From the NCBI GenBank assembly GCA_023390245.1, contig JAEWDF010000115.1, positions 1 to 64,000 of the forward strand: a stretch of 64,000 nucleotides of DNA, given 5' to 3'. Each line of letters opens with the position of its first letter. The first letter of the stretch is position 1. This document shows positions 28,693-41,814 of the stretch, piece by piece. The translations under genes were made by a program, and so were the position numbers. Below the pieces are notes generated by a model. That model saw only the letters and a program-made list of their open reading frames with translations, did no database searches and had not been told where the DNA came from. Origin of the DNA: Pseudomonadota bacterium. GTDB lineage: Bacteria > Pseudomonadota > Alphaproteobacteria > Caulobacterales > Caulobacteraceae.

Positions 28693-28706
28693 GCGAATCG
28701 TTCTCA
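28692..28706. promoter_or_regulatory. Fur-box-like 7-1-7 palindrome at the sdhC start
   Basis: On the minus strand TGAGAAC-G-ATTCGCA is an imperfect 7-1-7 inverted repeat (5 of 7 pairs) like the Fur unit TGATAAT-N-ATTATCA. It directly abuts the sdhC ATG. Iron control of sdh by Fur is known in Caulobacter as I recall it; the site itself is inference. The remainder of the 206-bp gap to 28898 shows no other clear signal. Confidence 0.35.
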
Positions 28707-28898
28707 AAAGCGAATGAATTCAATCGCCGTGTGCGGTTGCGAAGGCTTTAGTAACCGGGAAGCGGCGGTGTCAACGCAAGAGGGTCAAGAAGGCCGATAA
28801 CGCGGTTCGGAAAAGGTTCCATCACGAGCCGATCACGTTTTCGAGCGCTTTCGGACCCAGGCCTAGGCGCCGGGAGTCCGTCTTTGGCAGGGTAGGGC

Positions 28899-29483
28899 AT
28901 GATCTGGTTCGCCTTCGCCTCCGCCCTGACCCTCCAGACCGCTTACGACCAGGCCGCCGCCACGCCCGAGACCTATCAGGCGCCTGTGGTGCGGCCGTTC
29001 GAACCGCCGTCCGATTTCGGCCGCGAGGACGCCCAGGGCGATGCGGACGAAACCGTGCATCGCCGCCCCCTGACCCAGGCGGTCCGGGTCGGCGCCTATG
29101 TCGGCAGCTACGAAACCAGCCCGACCGACGGCGAGATCGCCTACGACCAGGGCGTGGCCCAGGCCGAGATCAACCTCGACGGCCGCATGGGACCGCTGGA
29201 CGGCCGCTGGCGCGTGTCGGACGAGGCGGGGCGACCGCTGCTGTCGCTGGTTCTGACCGACCGGGGCGAAGGGCGGATGGTCGAGGGCGGGTGGCGCAGA
29301 CTGGAGCCGCACGCGGCGAGCGCCGCGGACGGCGTCGCCGGCCCGGCGGCCCGGCAGGACGGCGTGGTCGTCGTTCCGCTGGACGGCGGGACCTTGCGCC
29401 TGCATCCGGCGGCGCGCGGCTTCGTCGGCACGCTGGAGCGCGGCGGCCGTCGCCAGGCCGTGGTCGTCAGCCGCGCCGGCTGA
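28899..29483 (+). CDS. Secreted hypothetical protein
   Basis: I do not recognise the family. The 194-residue protein begins with a short hydrophobic segment (MIWFAFASALTLQTAY) that may be a signal peptide, then a mixed-charge region. The C-terminal half (about 85-190) has regular Gly- and Val-rich beta-strand-like stretches, for example DGRWRVSDEAGRPLLSLVLTDRGEGRMVEGGW and RPAARQDGVVVVPL-type segments. It stands between the divergent sdh operon and a pirin gene 40 bp downstream in the same direction. Confidence 0.65.
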   Translation: MIWFAFASALTLQTAYDQAAATPETYQAPVVRPFEPPSDFGREDAQGDADETVHRRPLTQAVRVGAYVGSYETSPTDGEIAYDQGVAQAEINLDGRMGPLDGRWRVSDEAGRPLLSLVLTDRGEGRMVEGGWRRLEPHAASAADGVAGPAARQDGVVVVPLDGGTLRLHPAARGFVGTLERGGRRQAVVVSRAG

Positions 29484-29523
29484 CGCCTCGTCCACCGGTC
29501 GTCGGCGTCCTATATGCGGGCGT

Positions 29524-30393
29524 ATGACGCACGCCCCGACCTTCCGCACCGTCTCCACCCTGCACGCCGCCGGCCGCGACGACATCGGCGACCTGGTGAC
29601 GCGCCGGCCCGTGCCCGGCCCCGGCCTGGACCAGGTCGATCCGTTCCTGTTCCTGAACCACCACGGGCCGCAGACCTATCCGCCGAACAACGCGGGCCTG
29701 CCGTTCGGGCCGCATCCGCACCGGGGCTTCGAGACCGTCACCTTCATCCTCGACGGCGAACTGGCGCACAACGATTCCGGCGGCGGCGAGAGCATCATCC
29801 GGGCGGGCGGGGTCCAGTGGATGACCGCCGGTTCGGGCCTGATCCACGCCGAGTTGTCGCCAGCCGCCTTCAAGCGCGACGGCGGCCCGCTGGAGATCCT
29901 GCAGCTGTGGGTCAACCTGCCGTCGCGGCTGAAGATGACGACGCCGAACTACATCGGCCTGCAGGCGGCCGACATCCCCAGCTTCACCAACGACGGCGGC
30001 GTGACCATCGAACCGACCTCAGGCGAATGGCTGGGCGTCGCCGCGCCGATCCAGTCGCTGATCGACGTGCAGCTGGCCGTCGTGCGGATGCCGGCGGGAA
30101 CGACGCTGGACCTGCCCGTCGCGGCCGGGCGCAACGTCTTCTTCTATGTCGTCTCCGGGGAGGCGGCGGTGGAGGGAACGACCGTCCCGCAATGGACGCT
30201 GGCCCGAGTGACCGACGGCGACCGCCTGCGGGTCCAGGCCGAGCAGGGCGCGATCCTGCTGCTGGGCCACGCCGCGCCGATCGGCGAACCGGTCTTCGCC
30301 CACGGTCCCTTCGTGATGAACACCCGCGAAGAGATCATCCAGGCGGTTCAGGACTATCAGGCGGGAAAGTTCGGTCCGCCGCCGCGCGTCTGA
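29524..30393 (+). CDS. Pirin family protein
   Basis: Bicupin protein of 289 residues. The N-terminal cupin carries the metal-binding pattern PHPHRGFETVTFILDGE and later GVQWMTAGSGLIHAE, giving the His-His-His-Glu set of pirins that bind iron. Some bacterial pirins are quercetinases; others bind pyruvate dehydrogenase E1 and modulate it. A second pirin gene begins at 36711, so two pirins bracket the bkd operon. The C-terminus NTREEIIQAVQDYQAGKFG is the usual pirin ending. Confidence 0.92.
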   Translation: MTHAPTFRTVSTLHAAGRDDIGDLVTRRPVPGPGLDQVDPFLFLNHHGPQTYPPNNAGLPFGPHPHRGFETVTFILDGELAHNDSGGGESIIRAGGVQWMTAGSGLIHAELSPAAFKRDGGPLEILQLWVNLPSRLKMTTPNYIGLQAADIPSFTNDGGVTIEPTSGEWLGVAAPIQSLIDVQLAVVRMPAGTTLDLPVAAGRNVFFYVVSGEAAVEGTTVPQWTLARVTDGDRLRVQAEQGAILLLGHAAPIGEPVFAHGPFVMNTREEIIQAVQDYQAGKFGPPPRV

Positions 30394-30397
30394 CGGC

Positions 30398-31792
30398 TCA
30401 GATGTGGATGGCGTGCCCAAGGGCGCGCAGGGACGCCTCGTGGAAGGCCTCGCCCAGGGTCGGGTGGACGTGGATGGTCCCGGCGACATCCTCCAACACC
30501 GCCCCCATCTCCAGCATCTGGGCGAAGCTGTTGGACAGTTCCGACACGTGCTGCCCCACCGCCTGGACGCCCAGCAGGCGGTGATCGGCCTTGGAGGCGA
30601 TCACCCGCACGAAGCCGCCGTCCTCGCCCGCCTCGATGGCCAGGGCGCGGCCGATGGCGGCGAAGGGGAAGACGGCCTGGATCACGTCGTCGCGGCCCTT
30701 CACCTCATCGGGGCCGAGGCCGGCGGAGACGATCTCCGGTTCGGTGAAGCAGACCGCGGCGATGGTGGTCGGATCGAACACCTGGTCATGGCCGGCGATG
30801 ATCTCGGCGACGACCTCGCCCTGGGCCGAACCCTTGTGCGCCAGCATCGGCTCGCCCGTCAGGTCGCCGACGGCCCAGACGTTCTTCATCGAGGTCGCGC
30901 AGCGGTTGTCGATCTTCACGAAGGGCCCGGCCATGGCCACGCCCATGGCCTCCAGGCCCCAGCCCTGGGTGCGCGGACGGCGGCCCACGGTGACCAGCAC
31001 CTTGTCGGCGTCCAGTTGCAGCGGCTCGCCGTCCTGGGTCGTGACGTTCAGCTTGCCGTCGCCAAAGCCCCCGGCGCGTGCGCCGAGGTGCAGCGCGACC
31101 CCATGCTTTTCCAGCCATTTGGCGACCGGGTCGGTCAGGGCCTTGTCGTAGAGCGGCAGGATGCGCTCGGCCATTTCGACAATGGCCACTTCGGCGCCCA
31201 GCTTCCTGAAGGCGATGCCCAGTTCCAAGCCGATGTAACCGCCGCCGACGACGACCAGCTTCTTCGGAACCTCCGGCAGACTGAGCGCCTCGGTCGAGGA
31301 GATGACGTCGCCGCCGAACGGCAGGAAGGGCAGTTCGACCGGCTCCGAGCCCGTCGCCAGAATGACGTGTTCGGCGGTGATCTTCATCTCGCCATCGTCC
31401 GACTTCACCACGCAGGTCTTGGCGTCCTCGAAGGTCGCCCAGCCCTTGATCACCTTGACCTTGGCCTTCTTCAGAAGGGCCGCGACGCCGGCGTTCAGCT
31501 TGCGGACGATGCCGTCCTTCCATTCGACCGTCTGCTTGAGGTCGATGGCCGGCTTGGCCGCCGTGATGCCCAGCGTTCCGCCGTCGGCTGCCTTGGCCAC
31601 CGTCTCGAACTTGCCCGCCGCATGGATGATCGCCTTGGACGGAATGCAGCCGACGTTCAGGCAGGTCCCGCCCAAGCCATCGCCGCCATCGACCAGCACG
31701 GTGTCCAGCCCCAGCTGGCCGCAACGGATGCCGGCGACATAGCCGCCGGTGCCGGCGCCGATGATCAGGACTTTGGTTTTGATCTGCTGCAT
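30398..31792 (-). CDS. lpdA: Dihydrolipoyl dehydrogenase (E3)
   Basis: Reoxidises dihydrolipoyl groups of 2-oxoacid dehydrogenase complexes with NAD+. The 464-residue protein has the FAD motif [13 protein letters not shown] (about 10-22), the redox disulfide C44/C49 in [13 protein letters not shown], an NAD motif [13 protein letters not shown], and the C-terminal catalytic HPTLGE. As the last gene after bkdA1-bkdA2-bkdB it probably serves the branched-chain complex (Lpd-Val), although a 172-bp repeat-filled gap precedes it. It converges on the pirin gene with 4 bp between stops. Confidence 0.96.
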   Translation of the reverse strand: MQQIKTKVLIIGAGTGGYVAGIRCGQLGLDTVLVDGGDGLGGTCLNVGCIPSKAIIHAAGKFETVAKAADGGTLGITAAKPAIDLKQTVEWKDGIVRKLNAGVAALLKKAKVKVIKGWATFEDAKTCVVKSDDGEMKITAEHVILATGSEPVELPFLPFGGDVISSTEALSLPEVPKKLVVVGGGYIGLELGIAFRKLGAEVAIVEMAERILPLYDKALTDPVAKWLEKHGVALHLGARAGGFGDGKLNVTTQDGEPLQLDADKVLVTVGRRPRTQGWGLEAMGVAMAGPFVKIDNRCATSMKNVWAVGDLTGEPMLAHKGSAQGEVVAEIIAGHDQVFDPTTIAAVCFTEPEIVSAGLGPDEVKGRDDVIQAVFPFAAIGRALAIEAGEDGGFVRVIASKADHRLLGVQAVGQHVSELSNSFAQMLEMGAVLEDVAGTIHVHPTLGEAFHEASLRALGHAIHI

Positions 31793-31813
31793 CGCTCGTC
31801 TCGTTCAAATCCT

Positions 31814-31956
31814 CCCTCTCCCGGTGGGAGAGGGCTTGCGCGCACGACGGCTAGCCGTCGTTCTGGCGCGAAAGGGTGAGGGTCGTGCGTCTCCGGCGAG
31901 ACCCTCACCCTCATCCGTCTCGCTGCGCGAGCCACCCTCTCCCACCGGGAGAAGGG
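31814..31956. repeat. Inverted pair of palindromic repeat units in the bkdB-lpdA gap
   Basis: The gap is filled by two related units facing each other. The outer ends are CCCTCTCCCGGTGGGAGAGG (from 31814) and its inverse CCCTCTCCCACCGGGAGAAG (from 31935), each itself a hairpin. The inner ends are GGGTGAGGGTC (31874-31884) and its exact complement GACCCTCACCC (31900-31910). The layout is that of a dispersed REP-like element. In RNA it would make a large stem between bkdB and lpdA. Confidence 0.75.
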
Positions 31957-31964
31957 AAGTCAGT

Positions 31965-33659
31965 TCACATCCACAACGTCGCCGGATGCTCCAGCAGGCC
32001 CTTGATCCGCTGCACGAAGACCGCCGCATCGTGGCCATCGACGATGCGGTGGTCGAAGCTGGAAGACAGGTTCATCATCTTGCGCACGACCATCTGCCCG
32101 TCCTTCACGACCACCCGTTCGGCGATCTTGTTGGGACCGACGATGGCGACCTCGGGGTGGTTGATGATCGGGGTGTGGACCACCCCGCCCAGCGTGCCGA
32201 GCGAGGTGATGGTGATGGTCGAGCCGGACAGCTCCTCGCGCTTGGCCGTGCCGTCCTTGGCCGCGCCCGAGACGCGGGCGATCTCGGCCGCCGTGTCATA
32301 GGGGTCGCGCCCCTCGGCGTGACGGACCACCGGGACCATCAGGCCGTTCGGCGTCTGGGCGGCGATGCCCAGGTGGACCGCGTTATGCTGGGTCAGGACG
32401 CCCGCCTCGTCATCATAGGTCGCGTTGATCTGCGGCTGGTCGCGCAGCGCGACGACGATGGCGCGGGCGATGAAGGGCAGGACGTTCAGCTTGGGCTGGT
32501 CCTTCCTGCGCGTCGCGTTCAGGTGGGCGCGCAGTTCCTCCAGCGCCGTCATGTCGATTTCCTCGACATAGGTGATGTGCGGAATGCGCCGGACGCTCTC
32601 GGCCATCTTCTCCGCGATCTTGCGGCGCAGGCCGATGATGCGGACCTCGGTCGATCCTTCCGCCGGGGCGTAGAGGGAGCCGCCGGCAGGCGCGGCGGCG
32701 GCGGGACGGCCGCCCTGGGCGATGTAGGCGTCGAGGTCCGCATGCTGGATGCGGCCGGCCGGGCCGGTTCCGGGTACGAAGGTCAGGTCCACGCCCAGGT
32801 CGCGGGCGCGGTTGCGGACCGCCGGAGACGCCAGCGGCCGCTCGCCGGCGGCGCGGCCGGTAAGGGCGGGAAGGGCTGACCCTCCGCGCGCTTCGGTCGC
32901 CGCGCGTTTGGGCTCGTCGGGCCGGGGGGCCGCCACGGGCGCGGGCTTCGCCCCGCCCTTGCCCTGCGGCGCGGGTGCAGGCGAAGCGGCGGAGGTTTCG
33001 GCTTCACCGCCGCCCTCGCCTGCGAAACTGACCAGCGGCCCGCCCACGGCGACCGCCTGGCCCGGCTGGCCGTGCAGGATGGCGACCACGCCGGAGACGG
33101 GGCTGGTGATCTCGACGGTGGCCTTGTCGGTCATGACCTCGGCCAGCAACTGGTCCTCCTCGACCGCGTCGCCGACCTTGACGTGCCAGGCGACCAGTTC
33201 GGCCTCGGCGGTGCCTTCGCCGACGTCGGGGAGCTTGAAGATGCGGCCGACGGGCGGAGTTGCGGCCAGAGCCCCTCCACCGCCTTCGGCGGTCCCCCTC
33301 CCCACGTCGTGGGGAGGAGACGACGCGGCGGCGTTGGTTTCCTCCCCGCGCGCAGCGGGGGGAGGCGGCTCGGAGCGAAGCGGAGAGACGGAGGGGCTCT
33401 CTTCGGCGTTGCCCTCGCCCTCCACCTCGAATTCGATCAGGGGCCCGCGCACCGCGACCATCAGGCCCGGTTCACCGTGCAGCGCCGTGACCTTGCCGGA
33501 CACCGGCGCGGTGATCTCCACCGTCGCCTTGTCGGTCATGACGTCGGCGACGATCTGGTCCTCGGCGACCACATCGCCGACCTTGACGTGCCAGCCGACC
33601 AGCTCGGCCTCGGCGGTGCCCTCGCCCACGTCGGGCAGTTTGAAGACGTAGCGTCCCAT
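31965..33659 (-). CDS. bkdB: Branched-chain 2-oxoacid dehydrogenase E2, two lipoyl domains
   Basis: Acyltransferase core of the branched-chain keto-acid dehydrogenase complex. The 564-residue protein has lipoyl domains at about 3-78 and 138-213 with lipoyl-lysines K44 and K179 (both in MTDKATVEIT), a peripheral subunit-binding domain (about 280-320, ASPAVRNRARDLGVDL), and a catalytic domain ending with the active-site SSSFDHRIVDGHDAA. The linker between the lipoyl domains, residues 88-130, is encoded by a 129-bp palindromic repeat that preserves the frame. The near-identical lipoyl domains suggest internal duplication. bkdA2 ends 3 bp upstream. Confidence 0.95.
   Translation of the reverse strand: MGRYVFKLPDVGEGTAEAELVGWHVKVGDVVAEDQIVADVMTDKATVEITAPVSGKVTALHGEPGLMVAVRGPLIEFEVEGEGNAEESPSVSPLRSEPPPPAARGEETNAAASSPPHDVGRGTAEGGGGALAATPPVGRIFKLPDVGEGTAEAELVAWHVKVGDAVEEDQLLAEVMTDKATVEITSPVSGVVAILHGQPGQAVAVGGPLVSFAGEGGGEAETSAASPAPAPQGKGGAKPAPVAAPRPDEPKRAATEARGGSALPALTGRAAGERPLASPAVRNRARDLGVDLTFVPGTGPAGRIQHADLDAYIAQGGRPAAAAPAGGSLYAPAEGSTEVRIIGLRRKIAEKMAESVRRIPHITYVEEIDMTALEELRAHLNATRRKDQPKLNVLPFIARAIVVALRDQPQINATYDDEAGVLTQHNAVHLGIAAQTPNGLMVPVVRHAEGRDPYDTAAEIARVSGAAKDGTAKREELSGSTITITSLGTLGGVVHTPIINHPEVAIVGPNKIAERVVVKDGQMVVRKMMNLSSSFDHRIVDGHDAAVFVQRIKGLLEHPATLWM
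33270..33398. repeat. 129-bp palindromic repeat element inserted in frame in bkdB
   Basis: The element is bounded by perfect terminal inverted repeats AGCCCCTCC (33270-33278) and GGAGGGGCT (33390-33398). Inside are hairpins such as CCGCCTTCGGCGG, CCTCCCCAC-GTC-GTGGGGAGG and CTCGGAGCGAAGCGGAG. At 129 bp it is exactly 43 codons and encodes a Pro/Ser/Gly-rich linker without a stop. Such motifs are typical of intergenic repeats, so their presence inside a gene is unusual. Confidence 0.75.
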
Positions 33660-33662
33660 GTC

Positions 33663-34790
<1,128 letters not shown>

Positions 34791-34792
34791 GC

Positions 34793-36085
<1,293 letters not shown>

Positions 36086-36130
36086 TCACGGGCCCTAGGA
36101 AGGCGCTCGCTCAATCTCACCTTGCTAAAT

Positions 36131-36148
36131 CCCGATTTCGGGTTTTTT
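36131..36148. promoter_or_regulatory. Palindrome with T-tract in the bkdA1-lrp divergent region
   Basis: CCCGA-TT-TCGGG (36131-36142) is a perfect inverted repeat followed by six T residues, in the only AT-rich patch of the 140-bp gap. It lies 32 bp before the regulator's start and about 90 bp from bkdA1. A two-sided operator for the adjacent Lrp-type regulator is the likely role; it could also act as a weak rightward terminator. Confidence 0.45.
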
Positions 36149-36180
36149 ATTTCGTCAGAATCATAATCGGAGAAACGCCT

Positions 36181-36669
36181 TTGGCGGACGAACTCGATCC
36201 CATCGACGCCCGGATCCTGGACATCCTTCAGCAAGACGCCGGCCTGTCGGTCGCGGAGGTCGCCGATCGGGTCGGCCTGTCGGCCTCGCCGTGCTGGCGC
36301 CGGATCAAGCGGCTGGAGGACGCCGGCCTGATCACCAAGCGGGTCACCCTGCTGAACGCCCAGGCCCTCGGCCTCGATTTCGAGGTCTACGCCATCGTCA
36401 AGCTGAGCCTGCCGTCGTCGGAGAACCTGAACGTCTTCGAGGCCGCAGTCGACACCTGGCCCGAGGTGGTCCAGTGCGCCACCATCACCGGGCGCGAGGA
36501 CTATGTGCTCCGGATCATCACCTCCGACATGCACGCCTTCGACCTGTTCCTGCGCGAGAAGCTGCTGGCGCTGGGCATCGTCTCGGACTGTGAAAGCCAC
36601 ATCGTCACGCGCGGCGTGAAGAATGTGACCACCCTGCCTCTTGGCATCATCACGCCCCACGTCGGATAA
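36181..36669 (+). CDS. bkdR: Lrp/AsnC family transcriptional regulator
   Basis: The 162-residue protein has an N-terminal winged helix (LDPIDARILDILQQDAGLSVAEVADRVGLSASPCWRRIKRLEDAGLI, about 5-52) and a C-terminal RAM/ligand-binding domain with VVQCATITGREDYVLRII. Lrp-type BkdR proteins activate bkd operons when branched-chain amino acids are present, and the divergent placement fits. The start is a TTG at 36181 with GGAGA about 8 bp upstream; no better codon keeps the first helix. The symbol is given by context. Confidence 0.9.
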   Translation: MADELDPIDARILDILQQDAGLSVAEVADRVGLSASPCWRRIKRLEDAGLITKRVTLLNAQALGLDFEVYAIVKLSLPSSENLNVFEAAVDTWPEVVQCATITGREDYVLRIITSDMHAFDLFLREKLLALGIVSDCESHIVTRGVKNVTTLPLGIITPHVG

Positions 36670-36710
36670 CGGCCGTTCGCGGCGGCCTCTCGCCGCCGGG
36701 AGCGACGACC

Positions 36711-37649
36711 ATGATCGAACTGGTGATCGACGCGCGCCGCAAGGACCTTGGCGGGTTCGAGGTCGGCCGCGTCCTGCCCTTCCATTCGCACCGGATGGTG
36801 GGCCCCTTCATCTTCCTGGACCAGATGGGGCCGGCCGAGTTCGCGCCGGGCGCCGACGCCATCAACGTGCGGCCGCATCCGCACATCGGCCTATCGACCC
36901 TGACCTATCTGTTCGAGGGCGAGATCATGCACCGGGACAATCTGGGCTTCACCCAGGCGATCCGTCCCGGAGAGGTCAACTGGATGACCGCCGGCAAAGG
37001 CATCGTCCATTCCGAGCGCACCGATCCGCTGAAGAAGAGCCGGGGCGGCCCGATGCACGGCATGCAGGCCTGGGTCGCCCTGCCGACCGAGGCGGAGGAG
37101 ATCGATCCGTCCTTCACCCATCTGGGCGAGGACGCGCAGCCCACCTATGAGAACGGCGGCCTGTTCGCGCGGCTGGTGGCGGGCGAGGCCTATGGCGCCA
37201 AGGCCGGCACGCCCGTCTCCTCGCCGCTGTTCTACGTCCATTGGGAACTGGAGGCCGGCGTCCGCACCGCGCCGCCTCCCGGCCGCGGCGCTGGCGGCAT
37301 GAGCGAGCGCGCCCTGTTCGTCGCCAAGGGATCGATCGAGGTCGGCGACCGCGCCTTCCACGAAGGCCAGATGGTCGTGCTGGAGGCGACGGCCGAGCCG
37401 ACGATCAAGGCGCTGGAGAAGTCCTCGGTCATGGTGCTGGGCGGCGAGCCGGTGGGCGAACGGCTGATCTGGTGGAACTTCGTCGCTTCCAGCCAGGCCC
37501 GCATCGACCAGGCCAAGGCGGACTGGAAGGCCGGCCGCATGACCCTGCCGACCGAGGACGACCTGGAGTTCATCCCCCTGCCGGACGAGCCCGCAGCCGC
37601 CAGGCCCGCCCCCGCGCCCGTCGAGCCCAAGCCGACCGATCCGGTCTGA
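36711..37649 (+). CDS. Pirin family protein with Pro/Ala-rich C-terminal tail
   Basis: Second pirin of the window, 312 residues. The metal site is intact in RPHPHIGLSTLTYLFEGEIMHRD and VNWMTAGKGIVHSER. The C-terminal cupin ends near residue 285 and a Pro/Ala-rich tail of about 25 residues follows. It lies 41 bp after the Lrp-type regulator and may be co-transcribed with it. It differs enough from the pirin at 29524 to be an old paralogue rather than a recent copy. Confidence 0.92.
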   Translation: MIELVIDARRKDLGGFEVGRVLPFHSHRMVGPFIFLDQMGPAEFAPGADAINVRPHPHIGLSTLTYLFEGEIMHRDNLGFTQAIRPGEVNWMTAGKGIVHSERTDPLKKSRGGPMHGMQAWVALPTEAEEIDPSFTHLGEDAQPTYENGGLFARLVAGEAYGAKAGTPVSSPLFYVHWELEAGVRTAPPPGRGAGGMSERALFVAKGSIEVGDRAFHEGQMVVLEATAEPTIKALEKSSVMVLGGEPVGERLIWWNFVASSQARIDQAKADWKAGRMTLPTEDDLEFIPLPDEPAAARPAPAPVEPKPTDPV

Positions 37650-37714
37650 CGCCCGCGCTTTCCACGCCCTGAAAGACGGCGGGCGATTGTCGATCACGAC
37701 CGCCCCTGAAACGA

Positions 37715-37744
37715 CATCACCCCGGGACCGGTCCCGGGGTGATG
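37715..37744. terminator. Bidirectional terminator-like perfect palindrome between pirin and secA
   Basis: A perfect 30-bp palindrome: the left arm CATCACCCCGGGACC (37715-37729) is the exact complement of the right arm ending at 37744. It sits between two converging genes, 65 bp after the pirin stop and 42 bp past the secA stop. U-tracts are weak on both sides (GTTTC leftward). Confidence 0.65.
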
Positions 37745-37786
37745 AAGGAACGTCTTTGCGTCCGCGCGCTTCGAGCGCCGAAGCGC

Positions 37787-40636
<2,850 letters not shown>

Positions 40637-40877
40637 GTCTGGTCCGGATAAGCGGTCGAGCGTCTTAGGAGCGGCTCTGATGATCCCTGTCGGGCGGCGA
40701 TGCGGACGCCGCGGGAGAGGTCCGGACCGACGCCGGCCCCCGTCGCCGGGAAACGGCGGGCGCGAAGGGCCGCGCGGACGATCAAAACCCCTCGACTTGG
40801 GCGCAGGCGGGACTTAAGCACCGGCCCTATCCCTGTCAACGCGAGGGCTTGGCGGCCCCAGCGACGGAGCGCGCCCC

Positions 40878-41813
40878 TTGACCCCCTTCCGGCTGCTGAC
40901 CGTACTGGCCCTGTCGACGCTGATCGCGGCCGCCGCCTGTTCGCGCGGAGGCGGCGAGGATCGCCCGCCGGAGCCGGGCGACCGGGCCGTGGCTCGGGTC
41001 CAGGACCAGACGATCTGGGCCTCGGACGTCAAGCGCGAGGCGATCGCCCAGGGCCTGATCGGCGAGGGCGAGCCGCTGGACGTCACCTCCGACCTGTTCC
41101 GCCGGGTGCTGGACGAGGTGGTGGACCAGAAGCTTCTGGCCCGCGAGGCCGAGCGCCGCCGGCTGGACGCCTCGCCCCTGGCCCAGCGCCGGCTGGAGGC
41201 GACGCGCGAGCGCATCCTTGGCGACATGCTGGTCGAGAGCGTCGTCAACGGCAAGATCACCGAACAGGCGGTGCAGTCGCTCTATAATGAGCAGCTCAGG
41301 CTGGCGAAGACGTCGGAGGAGATCCGCGTGCGCCTGATCCTGTCGCGCACCAAACCCGAGGCCGACGCCGTCGTCGGCATGCTGGGCCAGGGCGCCGGGT
41401 TCGAGGCGGTGGCCATGGAGCGGTCGATCGACGAGGCGACGCGGTTTTCCGGCGGGGACCTGGGCTATTCGACGCTGGACGTCATGCCGCTGGCCTACGC
41501 CAACGCCCTGCGCGACAAGCCGGCCGGCGCGACCGTCGGCCCGTTCCAGACCGAGGGCGGCTGGGCCGTGCTGCGGGTCGAGGACCGGCGCAAGGAGAAT
41601 CCGCCGACCCTGGAGCAGGCCCGGCCGCAGATCGTGCGCTACCTGACCTATGAGGGCGTGCGCCAGTTGCTGGAACAGTTGCGCGGCAAGGCCAGGGTCG
41701 ATGTCCTCTTGCCCAACGAGACCGGCGTCTCCGCCGAGGAACCCGCCTCGGCCCCGCCCGCCCAGCCGACGCCGACCGCCCCGTCTCCCGCCTCTCCCGC
41801 CCCGGCCGCCTGA
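40878..41813 (+). CDS. SurA/PpiC-type peptidyl-prolyl isomerase lipoprotein
   Basis: Periplasmic folding factor of 311 residues. A lipoprotein signal (MTPFRLLTVLALSTLIAAAAC, acylated Cys near 21) is followed by a SurA-like N-terminal helical domain (about 35-145) and a rotamase (PpiC) domain (about 146-260) with RLILSRTKPEADAV and FSGGDLGYSTLDVM. The tail is Pro/Ala-rich. The start is a TTG at 40878 with GGAGC 7 bp upstream; no ATG or GTG fits the signal peptide. argJ begins 1 bp after the stop, an unrelated pairing that may still share a transcript. Confidence 0.85.
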   Translation: MTPFRLLTVLALSTLIAAAACSRGGGEDRPPEPGDRAVARVQDQTIWASDVKREAIAQGLIGEGEPLDVTSDLFRRVLDEVVDQKLLAREAERRRLDASPLAQRRLEATRERILGDMLVESVVNGKITEQAVQSLYNEQLRLAKTSEEIRVRLILSRTKPEADAVVGMLGQGAGFEAVAMERSIDEATRFSGGDLGYSTLDVMPLAYANALRDKPAGATVGPFQTEGGWAVLRVEDRRKENPPTLEQARPQIVRYLTYEGVRQLLEQLRGKARVDVLLPNETGVSAEEPASAPPAQPTPTAPSPASPAPAA

Positions 41814-41814
41814 C

